Assembly: GCA_016744375.1 (NCBI GenBank)
Contig: JADGEM010000002.1
Location: 62,001-126,000, forward strand
Direction of reading: 5' to 3'
Source: Gammaproteobacteria bacterium
GTDB lineage: Bacteria; Pseudomonadota; Gammaproteobacteria; GRL18
DNA length: 64,000 nucleotides
Position numbers and translations under genes: made by a program. Below the pieces are notes generated by a model. The model saw nothing but the letters and a program-made list of their open reading frames with translations, searched no databases and had not been told where the DNA came from. Each line of letters opens with the position of its first letter. Position 1 is the first letter of the stretch. Below are positions 25,985 through 35,630 of the stretch, piece by piece.

Positions 25985-27298
25985 TTAATTAATGGTTTCA
26001 ACATTTAATAAAGTGAGATCTCTTGAGCAAATTTTATTTCTTCCGGATTCTTTTGCCTCATAAAGCAGTGAATCTGCCAGATTAAACAGTTCATGGATGT
26101 CCGTGTCATATTGAACAAAAGTACCCAGTACACCGATGCTGATGGTAATATTGAGATCAGAAAAATTGGTATCCTCAATTTTTTGTCTGAATTTTTCTGC
26201 AATTGTCTTTGTTTGTTCGTAGGAGGTGTCGTATAGCACGACAATAAATTCTTCACCGCCGTAACGGGCACTAAAATCCTCTGCACGAAAATTTTTTAAA
26301 ATAATATCACCCATGAGAGCAAGTACATCATCTCCAATAACATGGCCATGTTCATCATTGACTTCTTTAAAATGGTCAATGTCAAAGAATAAAATTCCTA
26401 TGGGTTTTTTATGACGAATAGCAGCACTACACAGTTTAGGTAGGAAGGTTTCCATTGCGTGACGATTGTGCAGCCCCGTAAGGTGATCCTGCATTGCCTG
26501 TTTATATAATTGCTCCTGTTGTGTTTCAACCTGATTAAACAGATGTTTGGTCATGATAAGATTTTTTACTCGAACCAATAATTCTTCTTTTACATAAGGT
26601 TTGACAATGTAATCATTGGCACCTGAACGAAGCAATTCTACGCGCCTTGATGTATCATCAAGTCCTGATACAGCCAGTACCGGCATTTTGTAATTTTCTG
26701 GTGTGATTTCTCGCATAGCCCGGACAAAGCCCAGGCCATCTAATTGACCCTCAAGAACCACATCTGTAATAACCATGTCATAGTCTTCATGGTTTTCTTT
26801 ATAAGCCATATAAGCTGCATCTGCACTATAATAATGATCAAAGGTGACATTGGCTTCTTTAAGATCACGCATGGTTAATGCCGCAGCAGTTTTGCTGTCT
26901 TCTATATACAAAATATGGGCATTAATGGTACATACCCGCCTTTTGAGCAGAGACTGAATTTTATTTGAAAGGTGTTCATAACTACCACGATCAAAAATTT
27001 CGGTAATACCTGCATTGTAGGCATCATGAGTGGATAAATTTTTACCTGTGGATGCAATGAGTAAAATAGGAATTTCAAGGTATTCTGGGATTTTACGTAT
27101 TGCCCTGGCTAGTTCAATACCATTATTATGCTGTTCAAGCTGCCAGGCTGTGCAGACAATATCAAATTTCTCTTCAGCTAGTCGCTGTAAGGCATTTTCA
27201 TAATTATGTGCCAGCGAAACAATTCCCCCTTCACCAGAGAATATACGTGACAATACCGTTTGTTGGAGCCTTGAACGTTCAACTATCAAAACCTTCAT
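25985..27298 (-). CDS. Response regulator diguanylate cyclase (REC-REC-GGDEF)
   Basis: A 437-residue protein with two receiver domains and a GGDEF domain that should make c-di-GMP. REC1 (about residues 1-118) lacks the phosphorylated Asp: the usual position reads FDIVCTAWQLE. REC2 (about 125-245) has the acidic pair in YIEDSK, Asp in MVITDVVLEG and the lysine in YIVKPYV, so it can be phosphorylated. The GGDEF domain (about 270-430) has DHLTGLHNRHAM and the active motif GGEEF; RAED lies five residues before it, a classic inhibitory I-site. The layout is similar to PleD-type regulators. It is not next to a sensor kinase. Confidence 0.93.
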   Translation of the reverse strand: MKVLIVERSRLQQTVLSRIFSGEGGIVSLAHNYENALQRLAEEKFDIVCTAWQLEQHNNGIELARAIRKIPEYLEIPILLIASTGKNLSTHDAYNAGITEIFDRGSYEHLSNKIQSLLKRRVCTINAHILYIEDSKTAAALTMRDLKEANVTFDHYYSADAAYMAYKENHEDYDMVITDVVLEGQLDGLGFVRAMREITPENYKMPVLAVSGLDDTSRRVELLRSGANDYIVKPYVKEELLVRVKNLIMTKHLFNQVETQQEQLYKQAMQDHLTGLHNRHAMETFLPKLCSAAIRHKKPIGILFFDIDHFKEVNDEHGHVIGDDVLALMGDIILKNFRAEDFSARYGGEEFIVVLYDTSYEQTKTIAEKFRQKIEDTNFSDLNITISIGVLGTFVQYDTDIHELFNLADSLLYEAKESGRNKICSRDLTLLNVETIN

Positions 27299-27396
27299 TC
27301 AATCAATGCCTTTACATTAATAGGTGCAGATGCCTCAGCGCTTACAATTCAAAAATAGATATTTAGGTAAAAGTTTAGACTATTTTTATAAAAAAA

Positions 27397-28677
27397 CTAA
27401 TCAATAAAAAATAAACTGAGTGTAGGGACATAAGTAATTATTAAAACACAGGCAAGCAGTAGAAGCATCATAAAAATTGTTGAGCGATAGATATCAAAAA
27501 TTGATTTTTTAAATCGATAACTGGCAATGAATAAATTCATGCCGACAGGGGGGGTTAAATAGCCTAATTGCATATTAGCAAGAAATATAATACCAAGGTG
27601 TACCGGGTGAACCCCAAAACTAATTGCTACGGGTACAATTAAAGGGGAGATAATAACAATAGCGGAAAATATATCGAGAATTGCACCTAATATGAGTAGA
27701 AAAATATTTAATAGCAGCAGGAAGGTGATCTGACTGTCAATGTGGCTCTTAATCCATTCAAATAATAAGATGGGAACCTCAGCATCAATAAGATAATTGG
27801 TCATTGCTAATGCGCTTGCCAGAATCAAAAGTATACTACCAATCATTGTCATTGAGCTTTGAATGACTTTAGGTAACTGGTTAAGGCTAACTTCTCTATA
27901 GATAAAGACCTCTACAATAATAATATACACAGCCGTAACGGCAGCGGCTTCTGATACAGCAAACAAACCAGAAAAAATACCGCCCAGTACAATAAAGGGC
28001 AGTGGTAGTTCCCATACAGACTCACGTAGGGCTGAGATTAATTTTTTGCTGCTGTATTCTTTTTTTACAACAGGTTGATCTCGGACTTGCCAGATACTCC
28101 AGGCAAATAAAGTCATTACCATGAGAAGTGTGGGTAAAATACCAGCTAAAAAAACCTGTTCAATACTAATACTCTGATCCAGATCCAGCTGCTGCACAAT
28201 GACGACGTATAAAATAAGTGGTAGAGAAGGTGGTAGTAATAGCCCCAGACTTCCGGATGTTGTAATTAACCCTAATGAAAACTTTTCTGAGTAGCCTGAT
28301 TCTTTCAATGCGGGGTAAAGAAGAGCACCTAGAGCAACAATGGTCACACCTGTGGCTCCTGTAAATGCAGTAAACAATGCACTGGCAACCAGTGTAACCA
28401 AAACCAGTTCTGAAGGAATCCAGCCCAATAAAGCGCTGGATAGTCTGACCAGGCGGTGTGATGTATTGCTTTCACTCATTAAAAAACCGGTGAATGTAAA
28501 CAGTGGTAAAGCTAATAATAAGGGCGTATTAGTAATACGATACAGCTCAATTGGAATGACGGTTAAATCAATTTCCTGATAAGTAAAACCAATGATTGAA
28601 ACGGACAAAATTAAAGTAAATAAAGGCGCGCCAAACCAGGCCAGAGTCAGTAGGATGAGTATGATAAAAAAAAGCAT
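27397..28677 (-). CDS. dctM: TRAP transporter large permease subunit (DctM)
   Basis: The 12-helix large membrane subunit of a tripartite ATP-independent periplasmic transporter, which couples uptake of organic acids (or similar) to Na+. The 426-residue protein shows the DctM/TtdT pattern: PLFTFTGFLMSES, TGATGVTIVALGALLYPALKESGYSEKFSLGLITTSGSLGLLLPPSLPLILY, and LGYLTPPVGMNLFIAS. It is downstream of dctQ (33-base gap) in the order dctP-dctQ-dctM. The substrate is not readable from this subunit. Confidence 0.93.
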   Translation of the reverse strand: MLFFIILILLTLAWFGAPLFTLILSVSIIGFTYQEIDLTVIPIELYRITNTPLLLALPLFTFTGFLMSESNTSHRLVRLSSALLGWIPSELVLVTLVASALFTAFTGATGVTIVALGALLYPALKESGYSEKFSLGLITTSGSLGLLLPPSLPLILYVVIVQQLDLDQSISIEQVFLAGILPTLLMVMTLFAWSIWQVRDQPVVKKEYSSKKLISALRESVWELPLPFIVLGGIFSGLFAVSEAAAVTAVYIIIVEVFIYREVSLNQLPKVIQSSMTMIGSILLILASALAMTNYLIDAEVPILLFEWIKSHIDSQITFLLLLNIFLLILGAILDIFSAIVIISPLIVPVAISFGVHPVHLGIIFLANMQLGYLTPPVGMNLFIASYRFKKSIFDIYRSTIFMMLLLLACVLIITYVPTLSLFFID

Positions 28678-28710
28678 TAACAGTACCTGCTCATAAAATA
28701 ATCCTCTTTC

Positions 28711-29217
28711 TTAATCAAGAGCGGGCTGATCATTTACTTCATGACCAGAAATGAGCAGTATGAATAAAGTAAAATAGCGCAGACCCATAATTGTAAATCC
28801 AAGAGGAATAATAATGACACTTACCCAAACTGGTATGGATGCAAAAGCAATGCTGGCTTCTTCATATTCCATAAGTACCAGGCTGATACCGTACCAGGCC
28901 ACAATAAAGCAAATCAGGGCGGTAAATAGGTGAACAAATGCTTTGATAAATCGAAGACTGTTACCTGATAGATATTTTAAGCCCAGATTCATATTGATAT
29001 GATTATTGTTGCGGCTGGCAAATAGTGCACCCATGATGCCAATCCAGAGTACTGCTATTCGAAGAAAAGTATCTGCCCATAAAATACCGGAATCAAAGAA
29101 ATTTCTTAGAAAAATTTGCAACACAGCAATGCTCAATACAATCAAAAATGTAGAGACCAATAGTATTGTTTCAATTTGCAATAATCGATAACGAATATTT
29201 TGTAAGAGATTTATCAT
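28711..29217 (-). CDS. dctQ: TRAP transporter small permease subunit (DctQ)
   Basis: The small four-helix membrane subunit of the same TRAP transporter. The 168-residue protein has hydrophobic segments near residues 15-35, 50-64, 88-110 and 130-155, with the typical LQIFLRNFFDSGILWADTFLRIAVLWIGIMGA. It sits eight bases after dctP and before dctM in the minus-strand operon. Confidence 0.9.
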   Translation of the reverse strand: MINLLQNIRYRLLQIETILLVSTFLIVLSIAVLQIFLRNFFDSGILWADTFLRIAVLWIGIMGALFASRNNNHINMNLGLKYLSGNSLRFIKAFVHLFTALICFIVAWYGISLVLMEYEEASIAFASIPVWVSVIIIPLGFTIMGLRYFTLFILLISGHEVNDQPALD

Positions 29218-29225
29218 TTAATGAA

Positions 29226-30233
29226 TCAATTATCCTTGCGATAGTCTTTTAATAATTTTTCAACCTGACTGACAAGTTTAGAATTAAGCTGACCTGAATC
29301 GACCATGGCTTTGTTAGCTGTATGAGCCAGTTCCTGCCACTTCTTATAGTCTTCATTTGAGGGTTTAATGAATTTAATGCCCGATTTTTTTAGCACGCTA
29401 AGGGCTTCAATATTATTTTTCTGATTAGTGGTTTCTATTGCATCAAAGGCTTTTTTCATGATATTACGAACAATTTTCTGATCGGCGGGTTTGATTTTAT
29501 TAAAGGCTTTGGCATTGATGGCTAATATACCGAGAGAATATAGTAGAGGCATATCAGTGATGTATTTAATCTGAGTGTACCATTGCAGAGCGATAGCACC
29601 GATGGGGGACATGGCAACGGTATCAATTAAACCGGTTTGTAATCCGGCAAGGACATCGCCGTATGGTAAAGGAATGGGGGTAACACCAAAAGATTGCAGG
29701 GTTTCCTGAGAGAGTTTGTCATTACTTGGTGTCCAGACTTTCTGTTGTCTTAATTGTTTAATACTGCTGACATCAACTTTAGAAGACATAGAGTAGGCAA
29801 AACCTGACTCTGCCATACCTAAAATAATAAAACCGCCTTTTTCAAACCCCTGCTTGATAGTGGGATCGATATGCTGACGGACATAATTAATTTCCCCCTG
29901 GTTTTGGTAAGTTAGCAGCAAACTGTATATTCTATAATCCTGGTTTGCTTTAATCAGACTGCCACCGGCCAGAGCACCGCCATGCAATTGACCAATTTTT
30001 ATTTTACGCAAAACAGCCTGATCATCACCCATGACACCGCCAGGATAGAATTTAAATTTTACACGGCCATTGGTCTTTTGTTTAATTTCTTTTGCGCCGG
30101 CTCGCATTTTCTGCATCCAGTCAGAACCTTCAGGGGATAAGGATGCAATTTTAAATGTTTTTGCATAAACTGAGTTAAAGCTGATTAATATGAGAAAGAG
30201 AATTAAAAACAGTTTGGATAAGGGGCTAATCAT
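29226..30233 (-). CDS. dctP: TRAP transporter solute-binding protein (DctP family)
   Basis: The periplasmic receptor of the TRAP transporter. The 335-residue protein starts with a signal peptide (KLFLILFLILISFNSVYA, cleavage after about residue 24), followed by a DctP-type domain with FKIASLSPEGSDWMQKMRAG, GGVMGDDQAVLRKIKIGQLHGG and LPYGDVLAGLQTGLIDTVAMSP. The pattern IPLPYGDVLAGLQTGLID replaces the common carboxylate-binding Arg context, so the ligand may not be a classic C4-dicarboxylate. The adjacent TatT gene is another sign of an atypical TRAP system. Confidence 0.92.
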   Translation of the reverse strand: MISPLSKLFLILFLILISFNSVYAKTFKIASLSPEGSDWMQKMRAGAKEIKQKTNGRVKFKFYPGGVMGDDQAVLRKIKIGQLHGGALAGGSLIKANQDYRIYSLLLTYQNQGEINYVRQHIDPTIKQGFEKGGFIILGMAESGFAYSMSSKVDVSSIKQLRQQKVWTPSNDKLSQETLQSFGVTPIPLPYGDVLAGLQTGLIDTVAMSPIGAIALQWYTQIKYITDMPLLYSLGILAINAKAFNKIKPADQKIVRNIMKKAFDAIETTNQKNNIEALSVLKKSGIKFIKPSNEDYKKWQELAHTANKAMVDSGQLNSKLVSQVEKLLKDYRKDN

Positions 30234-30285
30234 ATAGGTTCCATATTTTTAAAAACTGAGTAATTATTCATTATACATTGGCTGA

Positions 30286-31158
30286 TTAAAAATAGTCTTG
30301 AGATGAAGCAAGAAGTTCCTGCGCTTTTTTCTGGGCCAAAATATTCATCAGAGTTAGATTTTCAGAGTAAGGATCGGCTGCAATGACTTCTTGCAGAAGT
30401 TTATCATGTAATTCCTGATTGAAAATAAGTCGAGCATATTTTTCTGCATAAAAAACCTTTGCACTCAAATCATGGCCTTTGGTAATTTCAATGGCGCGTT
30501 TGAAATGTTTTTGGCCTAACTCGGGCTTGCCTCCCAGCGCAGGTGGTAATAGAGTGTTCAGGATTCCGAGGTAAAGTTGAGCCTGACCATTTTGCCAGGT
30601 GTCATCAATTGTTATGATTTGTTGCATAATCAATGTTACTTTAGGCAATTCAGCAATGGCAGTCATACTACCGCTATTAGCCTTTATCCAGCCGGCCCAG
30701 GTTGTCCCAAGAATATACCAGGATTGCATATTTTTTTTATTTATCCGGGTGGCATAAGTTGAAAATTCATTAAAGTTGAGTTGTCGAACCTGACATAATT
30801 GTTTGTCTGAAAGACAAAGAGCTTGTTCTGCATAGTTCAGAGCTTTACTTGACATACGTTTAGCCCGTGTGGGTTCAGAAACAAAGATACTGGCATAAGC
30901 ACCATAGAGCACTGCTCCAGATTCAAGTAAATTGGCATTGTCTGGGGAGTCAACAAGAAAACTGTCCATTAAAAGCAAATAGGCAGGCGCGCCATCGGCC
31001 ACTGTTTTCGGATCGTCTGAGTTTAAAATAGTATAAGAAAGGTTACCGGCCATCTTATTCGCTGCAGAGGAAACGATTGATGAACATGAACTGACTGTTA
31101 AAAGAAGGGTGCAAGCTAGTAATACTGTAAATAAAGGGTTGTTTGAGTTTATTTTCAT
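30286..31158 (-). CDS. TRAP transporter TatT-component lipoprotein
   Basis: A lipoprotein of the TRAP-associated TatT family (described from Treponema as a TPR-like periplasmic partner of a TRAP binding protein). The frame opens upstream at 31251, but starting at ATG 31158 puts a signal peptide with lipobox LTVSSC at the N terminus (290 residues). The body is helical, with SGAVLYGAYASIFVSE and LYLGILNTLLPPALGGKPELGQKHFKRAIEIT typical of this family. It lies 52 bases upstream of dctP, so it should act with that binding protein at the periplasmic membrane. Confidence 0.85.
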   Translation of the reverse strand: MKINSNNPLFTVLLACTLLLTVSSCSSIVSSAANKMAGNLSYTILNSDDPKTVADGAPAYLLLMDSFLVDSPDNANLLESGAVLYGAYASIFVSEPTRAKRMSSKALNYAEQALCLSDKQLCQVRQLNFNEFSTYATRINKKNMQSWYILGTTWAGWIKANSGSMTAIAELPKVTLIMQQIITIDDTWQNGQAQLYLGILNTLLPPALGGKPELGQKHFKRAIEITKGHDLSAKVFYAEKYARLIFNQELHDKLLQEVIAADPYSENLTLMNILAQKKAQELLASSQDYF

Positions 31159-31234
31159 AACAAAATTATAGGCAATGGTTTTAAAAAATACAAACATCGT
31201 ATGCTGGTTTAATGAACCTGTTTGTTTAATCGCT

Positions 31235-31564
31235 TTATGAGTTATTCTCAATTTCTAATTTAGAGGGCAGATAAATACTGACATCTCTGAGGCAATAGAC
31301 TTGACAGGCCAGACGCCAGCCTTGTTCAATCTGTACTTGATTAAAAATTATTTTTTCTTCTTTTACGGGCTTGTTACAGTAATTCTGGTCAGAAAGTATT
31401 TTGACTCGGCAACGACTGCAAACTGCTTTACCTCCGCACTTTGAGTGAGTTGAAATATTATGCAATAACATATTGTTTAGTAATGATTTTCCTCTATCCA
31501 GCTGAAAAGTCTGACCACTAGCATACTCTTTGTTATCAATAAAAGTAATGGCGTAAGTTTTCAT
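31235..31564 (-). CDS. 2Fe-2S ferredoxin
   Basis: A 109-residue ferredoxin with a [2Fe-2S] cluster. Three cysteines lie in KCGGKAVCSRCRV (C-x5-C-x2-C) and the fourth in RLACQVYCL, spacing that resembles the adrenodoxin/Isc-type rather than the plant type. It starts on the base after the mltD stop, so it is probably co-transcribed with it. No oxidoreductase partner is adjacent, so its electron acceptor is unknown. Confidence 0.85.
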   Translation of the reverse strand: MKTYAITFIDNKEYASGQTFQLDRGKSLLNNMLLHNISTHSKCGGKAVCSRCRVKILSDQNYCNKPVKEEKIIFNQVQIEQGWRLACQVYCLRDVSIYLPSKLEIENNS

Positions 31565-33229
31565 TTAGATAGGCTGACTCGAAGCAATGACGAAGACTTT
31601 TAATTCCTGGCCAGGTTTGAGATATTTTTTTATATCCAGCTGATTCCAACGCTTCAGATCATTTATCGTCACTTTAAACTGTTTTGATATGGTATAAAGT
31701 GAATCACCTGATTTCACCTTATATTTAATGATTCCTTTTTGAGTGCTCTTGGCCTCTACAGATTTTCTGGCTAAAGAACTCTGCGAAGGATCCTGATATG
31801 AGATGATTAATGATTGCCCAATAGATAGAGTATCACCCGAAGATAAATGATTCATAGCAGCCAGTTTTTTGTGAGAAAGGCCGAATTTTTTGGCGATTTT
31901 CCAAAAAGAATCTCCCGAACGTACTTTGTAAATCCTTCCATTGGCTGTTGATATTTTGCTTGTTGATACTTTGGGTGAGGATGTTTTGGCAATAACAGGA
32001 ATGCTTTGTCCACTGTCTGAGGGGACCATTAAATATTTACCCGCACGGATGCGGCTGCTTTTCAGATGATTCGATTTTTTTAACACAGCAACTGATATTT
32101 TATACTTATGAGCTATCACACTCAGACTTTCACCTGAACGTATTTTATGTCGATGCCATTGAACCCGGTCTTTCTCATCCAGTAATGCCAATTGTTTTTG
32201 AAATTCTTCTACTTGACTGATGGGCAAAAAAAGATGGTGGGGCCCATCTGGATCGGTTGCCCATTGTTTAAAACCCGGGTTGTAAGTACGTATTTCTTTC
32301 AGACTGAGATTGGTCATTTTTGCAACAACCGACAAATCAATTTGTGAGCCCGTCTGGACCATCATTAAATGAGGACTATTCTTAATAGGGGGCAGATTAA
32401 CTCCGAGCTGCTGCTGATTTTTAACAATCTGTGAAATAGCCAGTAACTTAGGGATGTATTTATAGGTTTCTTTCGGTAATGATAAAGACCAGTAATCAAT
32501 GGGCTTGCCTTTTTTCAGGTTCTTTTTTATTGCCTTATTGATATTTCTAGCACCGGCATTATAGGCAGCCAGGGCAAGCAGCCAGTCACCCTTATAATAC
32601 TTATTTAATTGCTGTAAATAGGTTAATGCGGCCACTGTCGAATGGTAAACATCTCTGCGTCCGTCATACCACCAATTTTGTTTCAGGCCAAAAGAGCGTC
32701 CAGTTGCTGGTACAAATTGCCAGAGACCGGAAGCCTTCATTCTTGAATAGGCATTGGTTCTAAAGCTACTTTCAATGATTGGAAGTAGTGCAATTTCTCC
32801 AGGCATCTTACGCTTGTTAACTTCTTCAGTGATAAAATACAGAAAAGGGGAAGCGCGTCTGGAAACGTCCTGTAGGTGTTTCTTATGTTTTAAAAACCAT
32901 TTTTTTTGAATATCAATACGTTTATTATGGACATCAGAAATTTGATACAGTTCTGGTAAGCGCAGCCAGACGTCATCAATATCGGACTTGTCTTCTGTTT
33001 CTTTGTCAAAATCAGGCAAACCACCTGATGATAAAAGGATCGGTGTATTGTCACTTTGTTTACCTGCTATCTCAGCAGTTATCTCAGCATTAATATCTTT
33101 GAGATAGTCAGGCGCTTTTTTTTCAGTAGTAGAATCAGGGCGGCTGTTTAGGGATGAGTTATTTAAAGAGCTGCATCCGTTGATAAAAATCAGTGTAATA
33201 AAAACTAAAATTAAAGGTTTTATAATCAT
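31565..33229 (-). CDS. mltD: Membrane-bound lytic murein transglycosylase D
   Basis: MltD cleaves peptidoglycan glycan strands at the outer membrane. The 554-residue lipoprotein has a signal peptide with lipobox FINGC (Cys about 19), an SLT domain with the catalytic Glu in LLPIIESSFRTNAYSRMKASGLWQFVPATGR (about residues 147-177), and three LysM peptidoglycan-binding repeats near 357-399 (HKIRSGESLSVIAHKYKI), 433-476 (YKVRSGDSFWKIAKKFGL) and 502-546 (YKVKSGDSLYTISKQFKV). In E. coli and Pseudomonas mltD is also next to gloB, as here (95 bases). Confidence 0.95.
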   Translation of the reverse strand: MIIKPLILVFITLIFINGCSSLNNSSLNSRPDSTTEKKAPDYLKDINAEITAEIAGKQSDNTPILLSSGGLPDFDKETEDKSDIDDVWLRLPELYQISDVHNKRIDIQKKWFLKHKKHLQDVSRRASPFLYFITEEVNKRKMPGEIALLPIIESSFRTNAYSRMKASGLWQFVPATGRSFGLKQNWWYDGRRDVYHSTVAALTYLQQLNKYYKGDWLLALAAYNAGARNINKAIKKNLKKGKPIDYWSLSLPKETYKYIPKLLAISQIVKNQQQLGVNLPPIKNSPHLMMVQTGSQIDLSVVAKMTNLSLKEIRTYNPGFKQWATDPDGPHHLFLPISQVEEFQKQLALLDEKDRVQWHRHKIRSGESLSVIAHKYKISVAVLKKSNHLKSSRIRAGKYLMVPSDSGQSIPVIAKTSSPKVSTSKISTANGRIYKVRSGDSFWKIAKKFGLSHKKLAAMNHLSSGDTLSIGQSLIISYQDPSQSSLARKSVEAKSTQKGIIKYKVKSGDSLYTISKQFKVTINDLKRWNQLDIKKYLKPGQELKVFVIASSQPI

Positions 33230-33324
33230 AATCCTAATATAAATGGTTTCTGAAATCTGTTGTGAACAGGTGAATGAGTATTCTTATTTATATGCAAGAG
33301 CTATTGCCTGGTAAATACTTTGAA

Positions 33325-34152
33325 TCAGTCAAGTGTGTCTTTCCAGTGGCGAGTTACCCTGAATACATCTGCCGGTGTGTTAAGTGCTTGTTGGGCAAAT
33401 GTTTCAGCAGCAGTTCTGACCGAGTCAGTATCAAAGCGTAAAAAAGGGTTCGTTTTCATTTCAAGTTCAAGGGTTGAAGGAACGGTTGCTTTATTTATTG
33501 CACGCATTTTAAGCGTATCCTGTATACGTTGGGCTAGTATCGTATTCTCGGGTTCAACTCTATTGGCAAAAGCCAGATTATCCTGAGTGTATTCATGAGC
33601 ACAGTAGATCAGGGTGTCAGCAGCCAGAGTAAGTAACTTGGACAGTGATTGGTGCATTTGTTCTGCTGTACCTTCAAAAATACGGCCGCAGCCCCCTGCA
33701 AACAATGTGTCGCCAATAAATAAAGCTCTATGCCCTGAATAGGCAATATGTCCAATGGTATGACCGGGAACATCTAATACTTCAAATGATAAACCCATTG
33801 AATCAATAGAAACAGTTTGTTTTTCTGATAATGCATGAGTTAAGTGGGGTATTTGCTCATTTTGGGGGCCATAGACAGGAATTTTATACTGTTTAACCAG
33901 TTTGCTGATCCCACCGGTATGATCCCCATGGTGGTGGGTAATAAAAATGGCTTGCGGGAGGTACTTATGGGTCTCTATTGCTTTGAGAACGGGTTCAGCA
34001 TCACCGGGATCAACAATAATGATCTGCTGTTCGGCCTGTTTTTCTGTGAGCCCATGAATAAACCAGATATAATTGTCATCAAAGGCTGGTATTCTTGAAA
34101 TACTGGGGCTAACATCTTGGTTATTCTGTGAGTTTTTTTGAACTTCATTCAT
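33325..34152 (-). CDS. gloB: Hydroxyacylglutathione hydrolase (glyoxalase II)
   Basis: GloB hydrolyses S-D-lactoylglutathione to lactate and glutathione. The 275-residue metallo-beta-lactamase-fold enzyme has the metal motif THHHGDHTGG (THxHxDH, about residue 71), further histidines in VPGHTIGHIAYSG and the bridging FIGDTLFAGGCGRIFEG, and YCAHEYTQDNLAFA. The frame extends to a TTG at 34161, but ATG 34152 is the better start. It is divergent from the methyltransferase-rnhA-dnaQ genes, a common gammaproteobacterial layout. Confidence 0.95.
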   Translation of the reverse strand: MNEVQKNSQNNQDVSPSISRIPAFDDNYIWFIHGLTEKQAEQQIIIVDPGDAEPVLKAIETHKYLPQAIFITHHHGDHTGGISKLVKQYKIPVYGPQNEQIPHLTHALSEKQTVSIDSMGLSFEVLDVPGHTIGHIAYSGHRALFIGDTLFAGGCGRIFEGTAEQMHQSLSKLLTLAADTLIYCAHEYTQDNLAFANRVEPENTILAQRIQDTLKMRAINKATVPSTLELEMKTNPFLRFDTDSVRTAAETFAQQALNTPADVFRVTRHWKDTLD

Positions 34153-34207
34153 AGATGCCAATTATTACATAAATTCAACCTAAAAATGAACATAATCTGA
34201 ACCACAA

Positions 34208-35206
34208 ATGAATAAGCCTAAAGATTTCTTGTCTATATTCACAAAAAAAATGAATAAACAGGAAGCCAGACCATTTGATTTTGAAGATCCCTGGCTTATG
34301 GCTCGCGACTGGTATGCCAGTGAACTAGGACAAATATTACTGAGAAGTGAAAAGCAATCACTTGAACCTCTGCTTGAACAGATTTTCGGCTACAATTTAG
34401 TGCAACTTGGATGCCTTGACAATGTCTCTGTTGATGGCGTTCATGTAGACAAAGATTTTAACCATACTGAAGATAAGATACGGCATAATAATGCTATTGG
34501 TCTTACCGCTCATTCCAGAACCTCTTTTCAGTTTATTTTTGAATCCCTTTCTCAGGCCAATCAGGCCAACTCTGAGACTCAATTACTTTCTGATTTTGAG
34601 CAATTACCCCTTAAAAATCATTCGGTTGACGTTTTGCTGCTGCCACACACCCTCGAGTTTGAGAAAAATCCTCATCAGATCCTCCGGGAGGTTGAACGAG
34701 TTCTTGTTGCAGAAGGAAAAGCCGTTTTTCTGGGGTTCAATCCATTCAGTTTATGGGGATTATGGCACAAGTATTGGGAACTAAAAAAGCATATAGCCGT
34801 TAATTCACGAGATAAAAATGCTATAAATTGCCAGGTACCATTACCTTCATGCGGTCATCTCATCAGCCAGAGACGTTTACGGGATTGGCTGAAGCTGTTG
34901 GGATTTGACATCACTCTGGTAAACGAGTATTTTTATCGGCCTCCTATCAGAAGTACCGTGTTACTGGATAAACTTGAATTTATGGAGATGGCAGGGCAAT
35001 TTTCAAAGATCTTACCCGCTGGCGGCTATCTACTGGTTGCCACGAAGCGAGTATCAACTTTGACGCCAATTCGGGAAGGTTGGAAATTCACTAATGGTCT
35101 CATAACGCCTAAGGCGGTTGAGACTGCGGATATGAAATCAAATAATCATTCAGATCTTCAGACAAATCACAAAATATATAATAAAGAACCCTATGGACAA
35201 AAATAA
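34208..35206 (+). CDS. SAM-dependent methyltransferase (class I)
   Basis: A 332-residue class I methyltransferase. The post-I region [38 protein letters not shown] (about residues 127-164) is a typical SAM-MTase pattern; the glycine-rich motif I is weak, as expected for this family conserved next to gloB and rnhA. The C-terminal ~50 residues are low in conservation-like features. Its substrate is unknown. It overlaps rnhA by 14 bases and probably forms an operon with rnhA and dnaQ. Confidence 0.85.
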   Translation: MNKPKDFLSIFTKKMNKQEARPFDFEDPWLMARDWYASELGQILLRSEKQSLEPLLEQIFGYNLVQLGCLDNVSVDGVHVDKDFNHTEDKIRHNNAIGLTAHSRTSFQFIFESLSQANQANSETQLLSDFEQLPLKNHSVDVLLLPHTLEFEKNPHQILREVERVLVAEGKAVFLGFNPFSLWGLWHKYWELKKHIAVNSRDKNAINCQVPLPSCGHLISQRRLRDWLKLLGFDITLVNEYFYRPPIRSTVLLDKLEFMEMAGQFSKILPAGGYLLVATKRVSTLTPIREGWKFTNGLITPKAVETADMKSNNHSDLQTNHKIYNKEPYGQK

Positions 35207-35630
35207 AATCTACATTTATACCGATGGTGCTTGCAAGGGTAATCCCGGCAGGGGAGGTTGGGGAGCATTAATGGTTTATCAACAGACTGAAAAAGAATTT
35301 TTTGGTGGGGAGCAGAATACCACCAATAATAGAATGGAGATGACTGCTGCAATTAAAGGGCTTGCTCAACTTTCCAGACCCTGTGAAGTGGTGTTAACAA
35401 CGGATTCACAATACCTTCGTAAAGGTATCACTGAATGGATAACAAACTGGAAAAAAAGGAATTGGAAAACAGCCAGTAAAAAACCGGTAAAAAACGTCGA
35501 TTTGTGGAAACAGTTGGATGAATTAGTACAACAACATGATGTAACCTGGGAATGGGTAAAAGGGCACTCAGGTCATCGTGAAAATGAAATTGCGGATGAA
35601 TTAGCCAATAAGGGGATTGAGTCACTATGA
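35193..35630 (+). CDS. rnhA: Ribonuclease HI
   Basis: RNase HI degrades RNA in RNA-DNA hybrids. The 145-residue protein has the full catalytic set: Asp in [17 protein letters not shown], Glu in [12 protein letters not shown], Asp in [13 protein letters not shown] and the C-terminal Asp in [15 protein letters not shown]. Length and motifs match E. coli RnhA. It starts inside the end of the methyltransferase gene and its stop overlaps the dnaQ ATG by four bases (ATGA). Confidence 0.97.
   Translation: MDKNKIYIYTDGACKGNPGRGGWGALMVYQQTEKEFFGGEQNTTNNRMEMTAAIKGLAQLSRPCEVVLTTDSQYLRKGITEWITNWKKRNWKTASKKPVKNVDLWKQLDELVQQHDVTWEWVKGHSGHRENEIADELANKGIESL

Noticed and set aside
27397-31251. The TRAP genes as a horizontally transferred island
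   Set aside because: Base composition looks like that of neighbours and no transposase, integrase or repeats flank the cluster.
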